Part shown: positions 13,499 through 26,106 of the stretch, piece after piece
How positions within the stretch are numbered: position 1 is the stretch's first letter
Layout: each line of letters opens with the position of its first letter
From: Sindora glabra
Taxonomy: Eukaryota; Streptophyta; Magnoliopsida; Fabales; Fabaceae
Assembly: GCA_020226215.1 (NCBI GenBank)
Contig: CM035227.1
Coordinates: 25,361,866 to 25,425,865, forward strand
Direction of reading: 5' to 3'
DNA length: 64,000 nt
Translations under genes and position numbers: made by a program
The notes under the pieces: model-generated
Database searches by the model: none
The model's input: only the letters and a program-made list of their open reading frames with translations
Told to the model about the DNA's origin: nothing

Positions 13499-13674
13499 GG
13501 TAATTCTTCCGTTGAATGGATACAAAGTCCTGAAAGAGATTTTGCACAATTCGCATGGGACTAATGCCAAGCACGGTAGTTTCTACTTTTGAAGCAGTGA
13601 AATCGACAACGGTGGTTCTTCGGTTAGCTTCGGGGAATACAAGGCGGAATCGGCAATTACGTTCCACGTATGAT

Positions 13675-13682
13675 TTTATATA
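13675..13682 (-). promoter_or_regulatory. Probable TATA box of the sterol dehydrogenase gene
   Basis: On the minus strand the sequence reads CCTATATAAAATC, a good plant TATA element about 180 bp upstream of the ATG. Transcription would then start near 13645, leaving a 5' leader of roughly 150 bases. Confidence 0.55.
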
Positions 13683-13699
13683 GGCCAAATTTTATTTTT

Positions 13700-16600
13700 A
13701 TCCCCCGACATTGCGATTTATTTCAGTTGGATCCTAAAAAATTATTTGGTTCAATTAAATCCTATCTCTTACCCTTTGCTTGTTTGCATTGAAAATAAGC
13801 GGAATGAAAATTAAAGCCTCTGCTTGCTTGCATTGAAAATACGTGGAATGGAAAAAAATTATATTATCACACAGTTACACATAAATATAAATATAATAAA
13901 TTTATCATAGGACCTTTAAAAAAAGATAAAAATATGAGCAAACTAAAAACGATAAAAATTAATAAATATAATTTTTTATTTTTAACCCATTATTGGAGGA
14001 TTTGAACTAAAAAATAATTTTAAGGGAACATCTTTTTGTTTTATATTAGAATGAAATTCATGTATTCATAAAACCTTAGACTAAATATAAAATAAGAATA
14101 AAAATTTTAAAGCATAATAATAATAATAGAGTTTATGTCCGTCTATGTCTCTCTACATTACTTTTGTATTGACTCTATTGATCTATTAATCTTCAATTTA
14201 AAAATGTAATTAATACAAAATTATACAAATTAGCATAGCAATTTGATAATTAGTATAACAAATCTGTGTATTCCTTTTAGTATTAATAATAATACATGTG
14301 TATTTATGTAAACTTCAGAAAGAGAGACATACTATTGAATACTTTTTGGTCAATTGCACTAATTCATTTACAAAAATTTATTTTTTGGATTTGCATTTAC
14401 TATTATAAGCACGATACTTAATTTATTTTTAATATTCATATTTACACATGTATAATTAATTATTATAATTAAATTTAATCACATTAGTTTTATTCCTTAA
14501 GTAATTTGTTATATAATAATTGAAAACAATATGATATTATCACTCTTTTATTATGCTTCATCAATTATTACAAAAATATACAAATTTTATAAATTAATAT
14601 TGTTATATTTATTAATAATCCAAAAATTTAAATTTAATTCACTATTAATGTCAAAAATTTCTTACTAATATATTATCTTCTTATTCATTTATAGTATAAA
14701 AAGTGACACATTTCTAGTAAATCAAATATTAATTATAATCTTAATAATTAACTAATATTTTTAATTATATTCATTAATATATACATTATATATTCTAATT
14801 AATGATTTTCATCTAAAGATAAAAATAGTCAAATATTTTTTTCATTAAAAAAATTCTGCACAAATCACTTAAAATTAAATATGTTATTTTATTCTATATT
14901 TATTTATTAAAATAAGATTAAAAGTGATTTTTTATTAATTCAAGTAAGATTGAAGTTAAAATTAGTGTTTATTAATATTAATTAATAATTATAATATTTA
15001 TCTATAAAATTATTATTTATTCAAATATAATAATAAATATATGTTATAAGGAGGGATTCATTGATGCGGTGTAGGTCCAAATGACTTACAACAAATCTAA
15101 ATTATTAATCTCACCAAAATTAAAGGGTTGAAATTAACTCATTTTTATGTAATTTTTGTACTTGGTGTAATTTGTTCTCTCCCTCAATTAATGTGTTAAT
15201 TAAAAATTTTCAAATCTTTAATATCTTCAAATTCTAATTTAGTAACAAAATAAAAATTAGAATATTTCTCTTTATGATGTATGATCTATCTATTTATTTA
15301 TTTTTATGATTATATGCATTATACGTATTTATTTAAGATAGATTCTTTTGATTATTAGGATGATTTCTATTTATTTATGATTTTATCATTATTATGTACA
15401 ATTATTAAATTTCTTTTGAGAAGTAAAGTTGGTTATTTTATGTTACAAATAATAATAGATTAAGCATATAAAATGTATTTGATATAAAAATATATTACAT
15501 TACATAAATAATTTAAAAATATTGTCATGAACAGATTTATTATGTCTTTCTTTATAGTGCTCATGAGTAATTATCTAATATTTTGTATAATTAGAAAATT
15601 TATAACTACACATATTTTATATTTGTCACAATTTTTTACTATAATTTGATTTTACAGTTTATGCAATTCAATTTGAATATATTTGTATAAAATTTTTTAT
15701 TCACTTTAATAATAGAAAATAAATCTTTAGTTTTATAGTTTCTAAAGTACTTCCTTTAAAACAAAAGAAAATTTCATATTTTATTTTAAATTGAGAAGTA
15801 GTTGATAAATATATGTAATAACCACAAAAATTTATTTTAAAGGGGAACTCATAAAAGAAATCTTCTAATTTTAATTTAAATTTTTTTACTAAATTGGAGT
15901 TGTAGTATATTGATGATTGGAATGCAATACTAAATAAATTAATTGAGAGCGAAAGCATAAATTACAAACAATGTAAAAATTGATTAAAATGGATTTTAAC
16001 CTTTAAATTTTAGTAAAATTAATGTTCTATATTTGGTGTAAATCATTCATATTTTCATCAGTTTCAACAAATCTCTTCTTATATATTTTTTATTATAATG
16101 GAAAGTTGTAAAATTGCAATTCAAATAATTAGTTATGTTAATCACGTTAAGTTAGAAAACCAAATAGCTATTAAGATATCTAGAGCTTTTAGTTCTAGTG
16201 ATATTTAATATTCGTTGAAAATCTTGTGCTTTCTACTTTATTTAAGATTCAATCTCTAATTTTTGTATTTGCATATTTAGTGGTTTAACTACTATTCTAT
16301 TTACCAAAAGAAAAAAAGGCCATCAAGATAATTGGTTTAATCATATCAATTTATGGTCTTATTTTAGAAATTATAGGTCCTTTCCTAGAAGATCTAAATG
16401 TTTATTTTTTTAATATTGAAAAATTAAAAGAAGCAAAAATTTTTTTTATTGAAGATGCCATGTGGCACGGACTGACCACTATACAATGCCATGCGACAGG
16501 AACCAAACCACATTTTAATAATATAATAATAAATTTATCGATTAGTATATTTGATCACTTTTGAATTAATATACAAGTTGTGTGTGTGTGTGTGTGTTTT

Positions 16601-18198
16601 TTTTTTTTTTAATTATTATTATGATTTAGGCTTGAAGTGATTGAAAGATAAGCAAACTATTGCTAAAAAACAATTGAAATCGCTTAAAGAGGACTCTCAA
16701 TTCTTAAGCAGAGCAAAATCCATTATTATAGTAAACAAGATGTGTAGGCAGAAATAAAAAGCCTTAAATGTAATGCTTGAAGTATCACCAATTTTTATGA
16801 CGAGATGACAAGGCAAAATGTGAATTTTTCGAAGTTCCACGATCCATGTATTTGGAGACATTATATCAATCTATGCCAAAAGCTGGTCTTGTTTCAGTTT
16901 ATAAGAGAGAGAGAGGAAGAGATTATGGTAGGTTAGAAGCTTTTGTTTGAGTGTAAAAATTTATGATAGGTTAGTAGTTTATAAGTTACCCTATCTCTTG
17001 ATTGCATGTACATGCATAATAGATTAGTGATAGTAATTTATTAATATTGGTAGGTTGTAGGGTTAGTAACAATTTGAAGCCTGAGGCTTAAGTATAATGC
17101 AAACATGATGATTTACGTATCATTACTACAACAAAAACTGTAATGCGAATATGCAGCTTAATATATGTTACTACTAAACTCACAGGTTGTAAACAAGCTA
17201 ATGTACAATAAAGATACTGCTTTGTGTGAAGAGCAAACAATAAAAGTTACAACCCAATTTTGTTCTCATTTTTACAAGAGAAGAAAAAGTTGTGTTACAA
17301 GGGAAAATAAAATTATTAAAGTGATGAAGTTTACAAACTTAAAGTAATTAACTAACAAGTTGACAAGTAATTTAATTACAGTTTTTAATAAATTATTTGA
17401 CTTATGATTGTTACTTGTTTTACATGTAATAAGAAATTATGCGTTTAAATCATGTTAAAAGTATGACAGTGTTTTTAGAATACACAGAAAATTAGTAAAG
17501 TTTATTAAGAAATAAGCTAGAATTATAAATATAGTAGATATAAATGAAAAAATGAAATTTATTCATATATAAATGGAATTTGAATATTAACAACAATTAT
17601 GTCATTTTCGCACCCGTTGTCCTTATTCAAATAAATGAAAATGGAATTAATAAAATATTAATATAAAATATAGAAATCTATATAATAATATATATTATTT
17701 AACAAAAAATATATTTATATTATTTTTTTATTATTTTATTCTCCATTAGCTGGAAATATAAATTTGGCAAATTGTAATAGTAACGATTTGTGTGCACAAA
17801 CATTTTTCATTCAAGTACTTCATTGAGGACAAGAATGTTATTTAATAAAATTTAAATGTCTTTTTTATTTATTTTTAAACAAATGAGAAAAAGTTGATTA
17901 TTTTTATTTCTTTTCTTCTTATGTTCCACACAACCAAACAAGAAAATACGGATTGCTTTTTTTTTTTATCATTTTCTTTCATTCTATTTTTCCTACTCAC
18001 TTCCTTTCTTTCGCTTTTTTTTCCTTTTTCCTCTTCCACCAAGCAACGGGTTAGCTTAGAAAACCAATTCAATCTTCCAATTTGGATGGATTTTTCCTCA
18101 CGGCAACATGTAAATATGATGCCATTTTACTTCTTTAAAGCAATTTCATTTTATGAAATGACCAAGAAGCCTTCCATTTCAGAATTACAGAGACAGTA
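13700..18198. other. AT-rich intergenic between the divergent genes 1 and 2
   Basis: Genes 1 and 2 are transcribed away from each other, so this stretch holds upstream DNA of both. It has a small diverged duplication of GCATTGAAAATA(A/C)G at 13796 and 13840, a TG microsatellite at 16578, and long AT-rich runs. Short open frames at 15701-15958, 17165-17347 and 17875-18199 have no recognisable domain. Nothing else was identified. Confidence 0.5.
16578..16610. repeat. TG microsatellite followed by poly-T
   Basis: About ten TG units are followed directly by about fourteen T residues. It is likely length-variable; no function is implied. Confidence 0.9.
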
Positions 18199-18503
18199 AA
18201 ATATATATATAGGATATATTTGGATATATTTTTAAAAAATTTTCATTTTTAAAAATTATTTTTGAGTTGAAGAAAAATAAAAAATAGAGAATGATTGGCA
18301 TTGTAAATAAAAATATTTTATTTAATTATAAAATTAATATTCAAAATAAGAAAATAGATTTATAAAATAATTAAAAATTATTTTTATTTTAAGTTACACA
18401 TTTAAAATTATAATTTTTAAAAATAAATTTTAAAAATAAGTTATCAAACAAGTTTTCTTTTAAAAATATTATTTTTAAAAAATAATAAACAAACAAATCC
18501 ATT
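18199..18503. mobile_element. AT-rich MITE-like copy
   Basis: The segment opens with ATATATTTGGATATATTTTT and closes with AAACAAACAAATCC; the inside alternates AAAAATTATTTTT blocks. Similar text occurs at 26702-26990 and 26995-27385. This fits a common plant MITE type with TTTGGATA/CAAACAAATCC-style ends. No clean target duplication was found, and low complexity makes the exact boundaries uncertain. Confidence 0.4.
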
Positions 18504-19146
18504 GCCATCGTTTTATGAACAAAAAGTAAAAACAATTAGCACCAGGGAATTAGGATGTCATTTACTTTATATTTTATAAGAATAAGAATTTAACCTTTGC
18601 AAAAAGTTAAACTTTTTTCTTTTTTAAAGCTTATCTCCAATGCACTAACATCTCTTATATTTGTATTTTCAATTTCAATACTATCTCACATATATTTTAT
18701 TAATTCAACTACCTTACATATATTTGTATTTTAGTTTTTTAAAATATAATTCACATTTTTATTTACATTTTTAAATTTATATAAACATCCCATATAAATT
18801 AAGATACATTTTTTATGCTCGAGAGATAATACTTGTCCCTATTTTTAATTAATAGAGAAAAAATAATTATAATTTTTATTGCTTTAAAAAATTAAAAAAA
18901 TAATTTTTAATGCATATAAATTTTAAAAATTTGGCAATTGATTTTTCTCTTCATTGATTGAGAGTGAAAGTAAAGACGTATTATAGCTCTTTTATACAAG
19001 AATTTTTAGTAAAGAAATATAAAAACAATAAAAGTATATTTATAAAAATAAAAATATAAGTGAAATTATATTCAATTTTAAAAAATGTGGCAATAATTTT
19101 TCACGAAACTCAACTCGCGGGGTCTAATCTAAGATCAAAGATGCAA
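18504..19146. other. Upstream spacer of the SNM1-like gene
   Basis: AT-rich DNA with no recognised element apart from the TATA box at its right edge. Confidence 0.5.
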
Positions 19147-19154
19147 TATAAAAG
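19147..19154 (+). promoter_or_regulatory. Probable TATA box of the SNM1-like gene
   Basis: TATAAAAG lies 186 bp upstream of the chosen ATG. Transcription would be expected near 19175-19185. An ATG at 19181 opens a 73-codon frame overlapping the main start in another frame, so the exact start site decides whether it is in the leader. Confidence 0.5.
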
Positions 19155-19332
19155 TAACCTATTCAATCAATTGGTCATTTATGCCATTTTACTTCGCTCC
19201 TTTCGCTTTCCCTCCAATTCCTTACCAAAACAAATTTGAACGAACCAGAGGCAGACACAAGGAGCTCCGTATTCAACTCTGCTCAAAAGCAAACCCAATC
19301 GCCTATCTGAGCTCCAACTTTCTTTGTTTTCA

Positions 19333-22300
19333 ATGTCAGACGAGCACAGCGATGATTTTCAGATCCCTCTTAGCCAGACAGCCATATCTCGCAGCTCCAT
19401 AAGATCACCACAAACCCTCAAACCCTCTAATCCCACTCGCCGCCCACCCAAAAAAACCAAACGTTCTATTGCTGCTACTGCCATGGGCAAGGAAAATGTC
19501 CCACCTTCCAACTTTGAAGGGTCTTTTATGAAGCACAGTACTGCTCCAAAATCCACCTCTATGTGGAGTTATGGCTGCGGTTTATCATCGGTTGGCGTCA
19601 GCAGCTTGGATTTCATTCCGTCGAGTTTGGATTGCAGCGAATACGGGCTTGAAAACGATGACTTGCGAGAAGGGTCGGTTTCAGGATCTGATTCCGATGA
19701 CAAGCAGAAGCTGAAAATGAAAGGGGGTTATTTTCGCAATTCAATAGAGTCTAAGCTGATAACGTCCGGAGTAGAGGGATTTAGTAATGGAAATGGAAAT
19801 TCGGGGAACGACGTATTGGATGATGATTCGGAGCTTGGTCTATTGCTTGATTTGTGTTCTGAATTGGACGAAGCAGATAGCTTTGGGGCCATGGCGCTTC
19901 ATCATCAGGAAGGTAATGGGTTACCTGGTGATAGCGTCGGGGAGTTGGTTCAATGTCCTCTGTGTGGTATCGACATTTCTGAATTGTGTGAAGAAGAGCG
20001 ACATGCTCATACCAATTATTGTCTTGACAAAGGAGAAACTCGAGATCAAGATGTAAGGGTTTTCTTTTCTTTTCTTTTTTTCTTCTTTTTCCTGGGTCTA
20101 ATTAAGATTCAGAACAAAATAATGTCTAAATATGCTGTAAACTATGTTATGTGACAAACTACTTCCCATAAACTTGTCTGGTTCTAGCATTGCAATCAGC
20201 TAATTTTTAGTTTTACTGTTTGTCTTTTTTTATTTTTAAATTATATTTTTTCCAGAATGTGAGCCTTTCATGAACTCGCTGATACAGGCATGGATAATGC
20301 TTTGTTTGACCGTAGGGCCTAGTGTTATATGGCTGCCTCAATACCAATGCCAATATCAATTAAAAAAGGGAACAATCTTAATCATCCCAAGCTAATACCT
20401 TAATAAACTCATGCAGGCTTTCCCTCCGGATGATGAGATGGGCCCTCAACTTATGCCACAGATTGTCAATTGCAATCCAGTTGTTGATTGGCTGCGTAAT
20501 CTGGGTTTAGGAAAATATGAGGAAGCTTTTGTGAGGGAAGAAGTTGACTGGGAAACTTTGCAGTGGCTGACAGAAGAGGTGAGCTTCGTTGATCATCTGT
20601 CTCATATCCACCACTTCTGTCACAAACAACTCACTCTTGAATTTCTGAATTTAAGGGGCTGATTTTCTTAATTGCTTTATTAAAATAGTTAGTTTATCAA
20701 TACCCTAATGTCTTTGGGTATCAACTCTATGATGAAAATTCAAATGGAAAATATGTAAATAGCAAAACCAATCCTATCAAAGTTCCTTCAAATAATATGG
20801 AAAATTGTTTTTCTCCATCTCCCACGCTAGAGGTGGTCTTCTCTCCTCAACTTCTTGAGACAAGGAATTTTCTCTAACATTAATTTGACCTAGATAGACA
20901 TTTGGAAATTTTCACACCAAAGGAGTAGTGCGACTCGTTCATTCATATTATCACTCACAGCACTGCTTAAGTCTATCCTACATGTTCAAAATAGATGGAG
21001 ATAATTTGACTTAAACTTTCATGTGTGCGAGTGTGAGTGGGTTTTGTGTGCAAGTAGTATTTATCTCTGAAAAATTTGTTTGGTTTTGGTATTTCATATC
21101 CATAATTGAATATAGTATCATACGATACATTTGCTTTCTGTTGGTTTTGAATGCCCATCATAGCTACTGGATATTAAATTTTTTTTTACCTGACTTTTTT
21201 TTCCTTTCTCCTGTATCTGAAGGACCTCTTAAGCATGGGTATCACTGCACTTGGGCCCAGGAAAAAGATTGTTCTTGCCTTGTGTGAACTAAGGAAAGGG
21301 GTTTTGCCTTCAGATGAAAAACATGAGGACGCCCTTGCTAACCCTGAAAGAGTTAGAAGACAGAGAATTAAATTGCAAAGTGATTCGTCTGAAACAAAAG
21401 TTGATGATAATAGTAAAACAGCAACAAACAAATTAATTACTGATTACTTCCCAGGCTCTGCAACCAATCGGAAGAAAGTTTCTGCCACTCCTGGAGGACA
21501 GAATGAGATGAAAAACAAGAGCTCGGGTTCTACTCGTAAGCCCAAGGCTAAAAATTCATCAACAAACAGAAGATTCTGTGATGTTCCCTCATGGTGTTGC
21601 ATACCAGGAACTCCTTTCCGTGTGGTAAATAGCACTCAGGAAGACAGATACGTATTTGTATTATTGCTGTCTATGCATTTCCAGATTACTTAGAAAACTC
21701 TCATTCATATTATTAAGTGGTCTTTTGGAAGGGTCATTACTGGGAGTAGGGGAGTTGTTTCTGTGTGCAAATGGTAGAACATTCAGCTCATCCATCGACA
21801 GAATGCTCGGTCCCTGTTTTGGCAACTCAAACTGAGAAAACATGCCTATTCATGCGGCATGTATTGATTAAAAATTCTCATATTTCATGAGGATGCTGAA
21901 CATAAATGGTACAAATAAAAGGAAATAGCGGAGAGAGGAGTAAAAGACGCATAATATAACCAAAAATACCTAATAAATCATGCACGTGAGAGTTACATAA
22001 TATATTTTGTTAAAAGCCACACTACCAGGGCTTTCCCCCTCCTTTTCTGATTCAAGTATGAGTGCCTCGCAACTAATTTCATTTGTATACTTGTAGGATG
22101 CTTTCAAATATCTCAGAGGAGATTGCTCTCACTGGTTTCTCACGCACTTCCATTTGGACCGTAAGTCTGCATCAGCCCGTTAGCATTCAATTTGCTTATC
22201 TAATAAATTTTCCATTGCAAAATTATCATTTTCAAGTTGTTTAACATTTCCCTTCTTATATCACTATCTCATGATCCCATCAAATCATATGTTGAAACTC

Positions 22301-24763
22301 CCACCACATGGTTGTTTTTATTCTCATGAATTGTTTCAAAGCAGTAGAGTTTTTATGTGACCCTCCTTGTTTGAGTGAAATTGTATTGCATTATGAAGTT
22401 TGTTTTACTAAATTCTGGATCAATAGTTTATCATCTAATTTTCTGTAGTGAAATTCATCATTAGCTCAGATTTGGTTTGACACAGTTCTCTGTCTGAATG
22501 GCCGGCTTGCTAAATTTGCAGAACCAAATAGTTTTTATGGTATATTTATTCCACATTTGTTTGACTTTGGTCATAAAAACATTTGCTCCAGGAAAATCTA
22601 TGTCCCAATTAGTAGATCAAATATGAAGGAAGTGTCTTAGGAATTATGTTCATAACTTAGCATTGCAGAAAAAGGGAAATAAATGGAAGAGTTCTTTGTG
22701 TTTAGCTCCTAGTATGCTTTGCTTGTTATGTTAAGGCCCAAAAAATGCAGAAGGTTGGGATAATTACACTCAGAGTTCAAGGGAAACCAGTTTGTGCTTA
22801 ACTTACTCTTGCATGTGCAGATTATCAAGGTCTCACAAAGTCCTTCAATCATGGAAAGATCTATTGCTCCTCTGTCACAGCTAAACTTGTAAATATCAAC
22901 ATTGGGATTTCCTATGACAAATTACATATTTTACCTTTAAACCAAAAGATCAACATAGCTGGTGTTGATGTTACTTGCCTGGATGCCAACCATTGTCCTG
23001 GTTCTGTAATCATTCTCTTTCAACCTCCCAATGGTAAGGTGCGACTTCGATTGACTGCCTAATGAGCTTAATTTATTCCCGTTGTTGTAATCGAAAATAA
23101 CTAGAATTTTCTGTGCATATAGGCTGTGCTCCATACAGGGGATTTTCGTTTTAGTGAAGACCTAGCAACCAATCCATTTTTGCAGATGTGTTCTATCCAT
23201 AACCTAATTCTTGACACCACTTACTGCAACCCACAGGTTAGTCCAGAAGAGTTTGAGATCAAATATCTTGTCAAATGATTTGGTTCTGTGTTTTCTTAAT
23301 AAGCTTATGGCAGAATCCTATTTCCGGATTATAGTTGCCGCGTTTACACTTTGTTTGTTTACTTGCTCTGTATGTGAGTCCTTAGTACTAAATTTGTATT
23401 CTCATGCTTTGTTTCATTGCAGTATGACTTTCCAAAACAGGAGGCTGTAATACAGTTTGTTATTGATGCCATTCAAGCAGAGGCTTTTAATCCTAGAACC
23501 CTTTTTCTGATTGGCAGCTATACGATTGGTAGATTCCAGTACTCAGCTCTCTCTCTCTCTCTCTCTCTCTGAGTATCCATGATACCCGATTTACATGTAA
23601 AATATATTTTCTTTTTATTACTTACTTTTTCACATACACTGCAGTTTGGTAATTATTTCTTAAATGAATGTTCGCTTGTTGTGTTTCTGTAGTGACATGA
23701 TCCAATTAGCAAGAAATTAAAGGAAGAAACTGTAAATAGCTCCAATTTTTGTTTTTCCTTTTGCATCATAGGGAAGGAAAGGCTATTCCTTGAGGTTGCT
23801 CGTGTGCTTCGGAAGAAGGTTTACGTGACAGCAGCAAAGTTGCGTCTTTTAAAATGTTTAGGATTTCCAGAGGGGGATATGCAGTGGTTTACACTGAATG
23901 AACACGAAAGCAACATCCATGTTGCTCCTATGTGGACACTAGCAAGCTTCAAACGACTGAAGCACATATCAAGTCAATATGCTGTAAGAGCTGTTGTCTG
24001 TTCTTTTACTAATTTCACATTAGAATAGTGCTACGTGCACTTGCTTTATTTCGAACTTTCTTCGCAACTACAGATGACATAATCTTGTTTCGGCTAAATT
24101 GGCATCACCTGCTTTGCTTCAGTCTAACTCAAATTGAATCATTAACCAGTTACGAGGGAAGTTATAATCTGACAGAAGTGCAATGGGCATTTTTCTATAC
24201 ATGATGACACACATGCCGCTACTAACTCGTTCTCCAATATCCTGGCTTTAAGAGAGGAACTACATCTGTCTTCTAACATTGTTAAAACTGTGTTGCACTT
24301 CTAATCATCAAATGTTTCTTTGATCAGAGTCGATTCAGTCTCATTGTTGCTTTCTCTCCCACGGGTTGGACATTTGGCAAAGGTAAAAAGAAGTCTCCAG
24401 GGAGGAAGGTGGCAGCAGGGTACCATTATAAGGTGATGTGTTGTTATTATCTGGCTTACATACTCTCAGGTTGAATTATATAAGGTGATCTGTTGGTCTT
24501 TGTTCATGGTTCAAAACTGCCCGTTCTCCTGCTTTTCCTGTCTAATTTTAGTCAAATAACACTAGTACAATTTGCTCACTTTCCTTGAATTTGAGTGTCT
24601 TATTTCCTTTTTTATTAGGTATGAAGTTCCATACAGCGAGCATTCCAGCTTTACAGAACTGAAGGAGTTTGTAAAACTCGTATCTCCTGAAAACATCATA
24701 CCTAGTGTAAACAATGATGGAGCAGAATCCGCCAATGCAATGATTTCCCTCTTGTTATCTTGA
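19333..24763 (+). CDS. SNM1/PSO2-like DNA cross-link repair nuclease (UBZ-SAM-MBL/DRMBL), frameshifted in exon 9
   Basis: Proteins of this family are nuclear metallo-beta-lactamase-fold 5' exonucleases that process interstrand cross-links. Exons: 19333-20052, 20417-20578, 21223-21624, 22097-22160, 22821-23038, 23123-23236, 23423-23528, 23772-23983, 24328-24432, 24619-24763, all with GT/AG introns. Visible domains: a UBZ4-type finger (C208, C211, H226, C230); a SAM domain at about 262-320; the metal motif HFHLDH at 445-450; DANHCPG around H507; HTGDFR with D529; then the DRMBL region. The SAM-plus-SNM1 layout matches the plant SAM-containing subgroup (Arabidopsis AT2G45700 type, from memory). 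The 2248-base sum is one base over a multiple of three: exon 9 has one extra base near 24404-24411. As written, translation ends after residue 702, about 46 residues short of 748, removing the conserved VPYSEHSS block. This is a sequencing error, a null allele, or is bypassed by splicing. Confidence 0.88.
23546..23570. repeat. CT microsatellite in intron 7 of the SNM1-like gene
   Basis: About twelve CT units lie 18 bp after the donor of exon 7, inside the intron. Confidence 0.85.
24328..24432 (+). other. Exon 9 of the SNM1-like gene with apparent one-base insertion
   Basis: The first part reads in frame as conserved family text (FSPTGW) up to SPGR. After AGGAAGG the expected residues WQQGTIIR appear only in the +1 frame, and that frame, not the incoming one, has the right phase to join exon 10 (AG plus G makes Arg). 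In the incoming frame the junction gives GTA TGA, a stop. A one-base excess at about 24404-24411 explains all of this. A GT at 24420-24421 is an alternative donor that would restore the frame while dropping a few residues. Confidence 0.75.
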
Positions 24764-24828
24764 TTTTGTTGAGCAGACCAAAAGGTTTAAATTTATGGGT
24801 TGTGACACATGTTGTGTACTAAAGTTAT

Positions 24829-24834
24829 AATAAA
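24829..24834 (+). terminator. Poly(A) signal candidate of the SNM1-like gene
   Basis: AATAAA lies about 65 bp after the stop codon, in T/A-rich DNA. It is a plausible near-upstream element for cleavage and polyadenylation. Confidence 0.45.
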
Positions 24835-25560
24835 AATGATTTTTCCGTATATCCTCATTTACTGCTAATGCATATTCTATTACACACAAAAATAATTTAG
24901 TTCTGTATGAAATATCTGGAGAAAAAGAAAACTGAATAGGGGTGCTGTTCTGCTTAATCTGTTTGTCCTAATATGATTGTTGTTAGTCTTTGTCTCTGTT
25001 TCTTTTATGAAAACATTTTTAATGGAAAGATTTCATATTTAGTGCATAAGTTAAAGATTTTTGTGTCATTTGTATGCTTTGTGATTAACAAAATAATATA
25101 TAATGTGATATCAGAGGAAATTTTTTGTTTGAAAGTAGTGGATGTAATTTTTCATCATGCAATTTTATATGTAATATTGAACAAAAGGAATATTTTCAGT
25201 GATCTTAATTTTTTTAACTATAAATATTAGTAAAAAAATTATTTCTATGAAAAAAATATTTTTTGACAAACAAACAGACCTTAAGTGCCGAATCCAGAGG
25301 GTTTGTTGACCTTCACTCCTCTTTGGTTTTCTAAATAAGGAATTGGTAAATCAAATGTGTTATCCATGTTGTCTTTGGATTTGGATCTCTGTTTAGTTTA
25401 AATATTTTTGAGTCATTTAAAAAAGAAAGATTATGATATGTTATAAATGCAATTTATTTTTTGAAAAGTTAAATTTAATATGTTATACAGTAATAATTTA
25501 ATATTCAAATTTGATAGTACATTGATGAATTATAGTTATTCTAACTAATCATTTTAAATT
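24835..25560. other. AT-rich intergenic, nothing recognised
   Basis: An 85-codon plus-strand frame at 24973-25230 has no recognisable domain and is not called a gene. Confidence 0.5.
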
Positions 25561-26106
25561 GGAAAAAAATAAAATAATTTCTGCAATTTGTGGATAGTTA
25601 GATTTTGCCCACTTCAATTTTATAAATTTAGAAATTATCTTTTTAAATTTTATAAATTTTATAAATTTTATAAATCTTGTAATTAATATTTGTTATTCAC
25701 TTAATTAATTATTTTTTTTATCAAATTATGTTATTTTTTATAAAATTTTTAAACAAGAATTACAAAGTTAAAAAAATTAATTTATTTTATTATTTTTTGC
25801 ATATAATTTATCACTTTATTTATAAGTATTTAATTAAAATTCTTTATATATAATATAATTTCTATTAATTGTATAACATAAAAATTATATTTAAAAAATA
25901 CAAAAAATTATGATATTATAATATTATGATTCTTGTGAAAAAACTTTATAAAAAAATTATATAATTTAATAAAATAATTAATTAAATAAATGATGTGTAT
26001 TAATTTCAAATTTTATAAAATTTAAAGGAATGATTTCTAAACTTCTAAAATTATAGGGAATAAAATCTAACTATTTCAAAATTGAAAAGGTAAATTGCAT
26101 TTTTCC
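25561..26106. mobile_element. Fold-back MITE with long inverted arms
   Basis: The left arm (from GGAAAAA at 25561, then ATAGTTAGATTTT, AAATTTAGAAATTAT, TTTAAATTTTATAAA, to TTAATTAATTA) is repeated in reverse complement in the right arm ending TTTTTCC at 26106. Each arm is roughly 110-140 bp with several indels, and the core is AT-rich. It would form a large hairpin. No transposase or clear target duplication was found, so the superfamily is undecided. Confidence 0.65.

Noticed and set aside
13499..13570. N-terminal extension of the sterol dehydrogenase in the same frame
   Set aside because: It would need a TTG start; the first in-frame ATG is at 13498, and the family's Rossmann motif begins a few residues after it.
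16175..16320. Possible tRNA-derived SINE (GATTCAATCTC resembling a B box)
   Set aside because: There is no convincing A box, no poly-A or T tail with target duplication, and no second copy; similar hints at 26509 and 27600 are equally weak.
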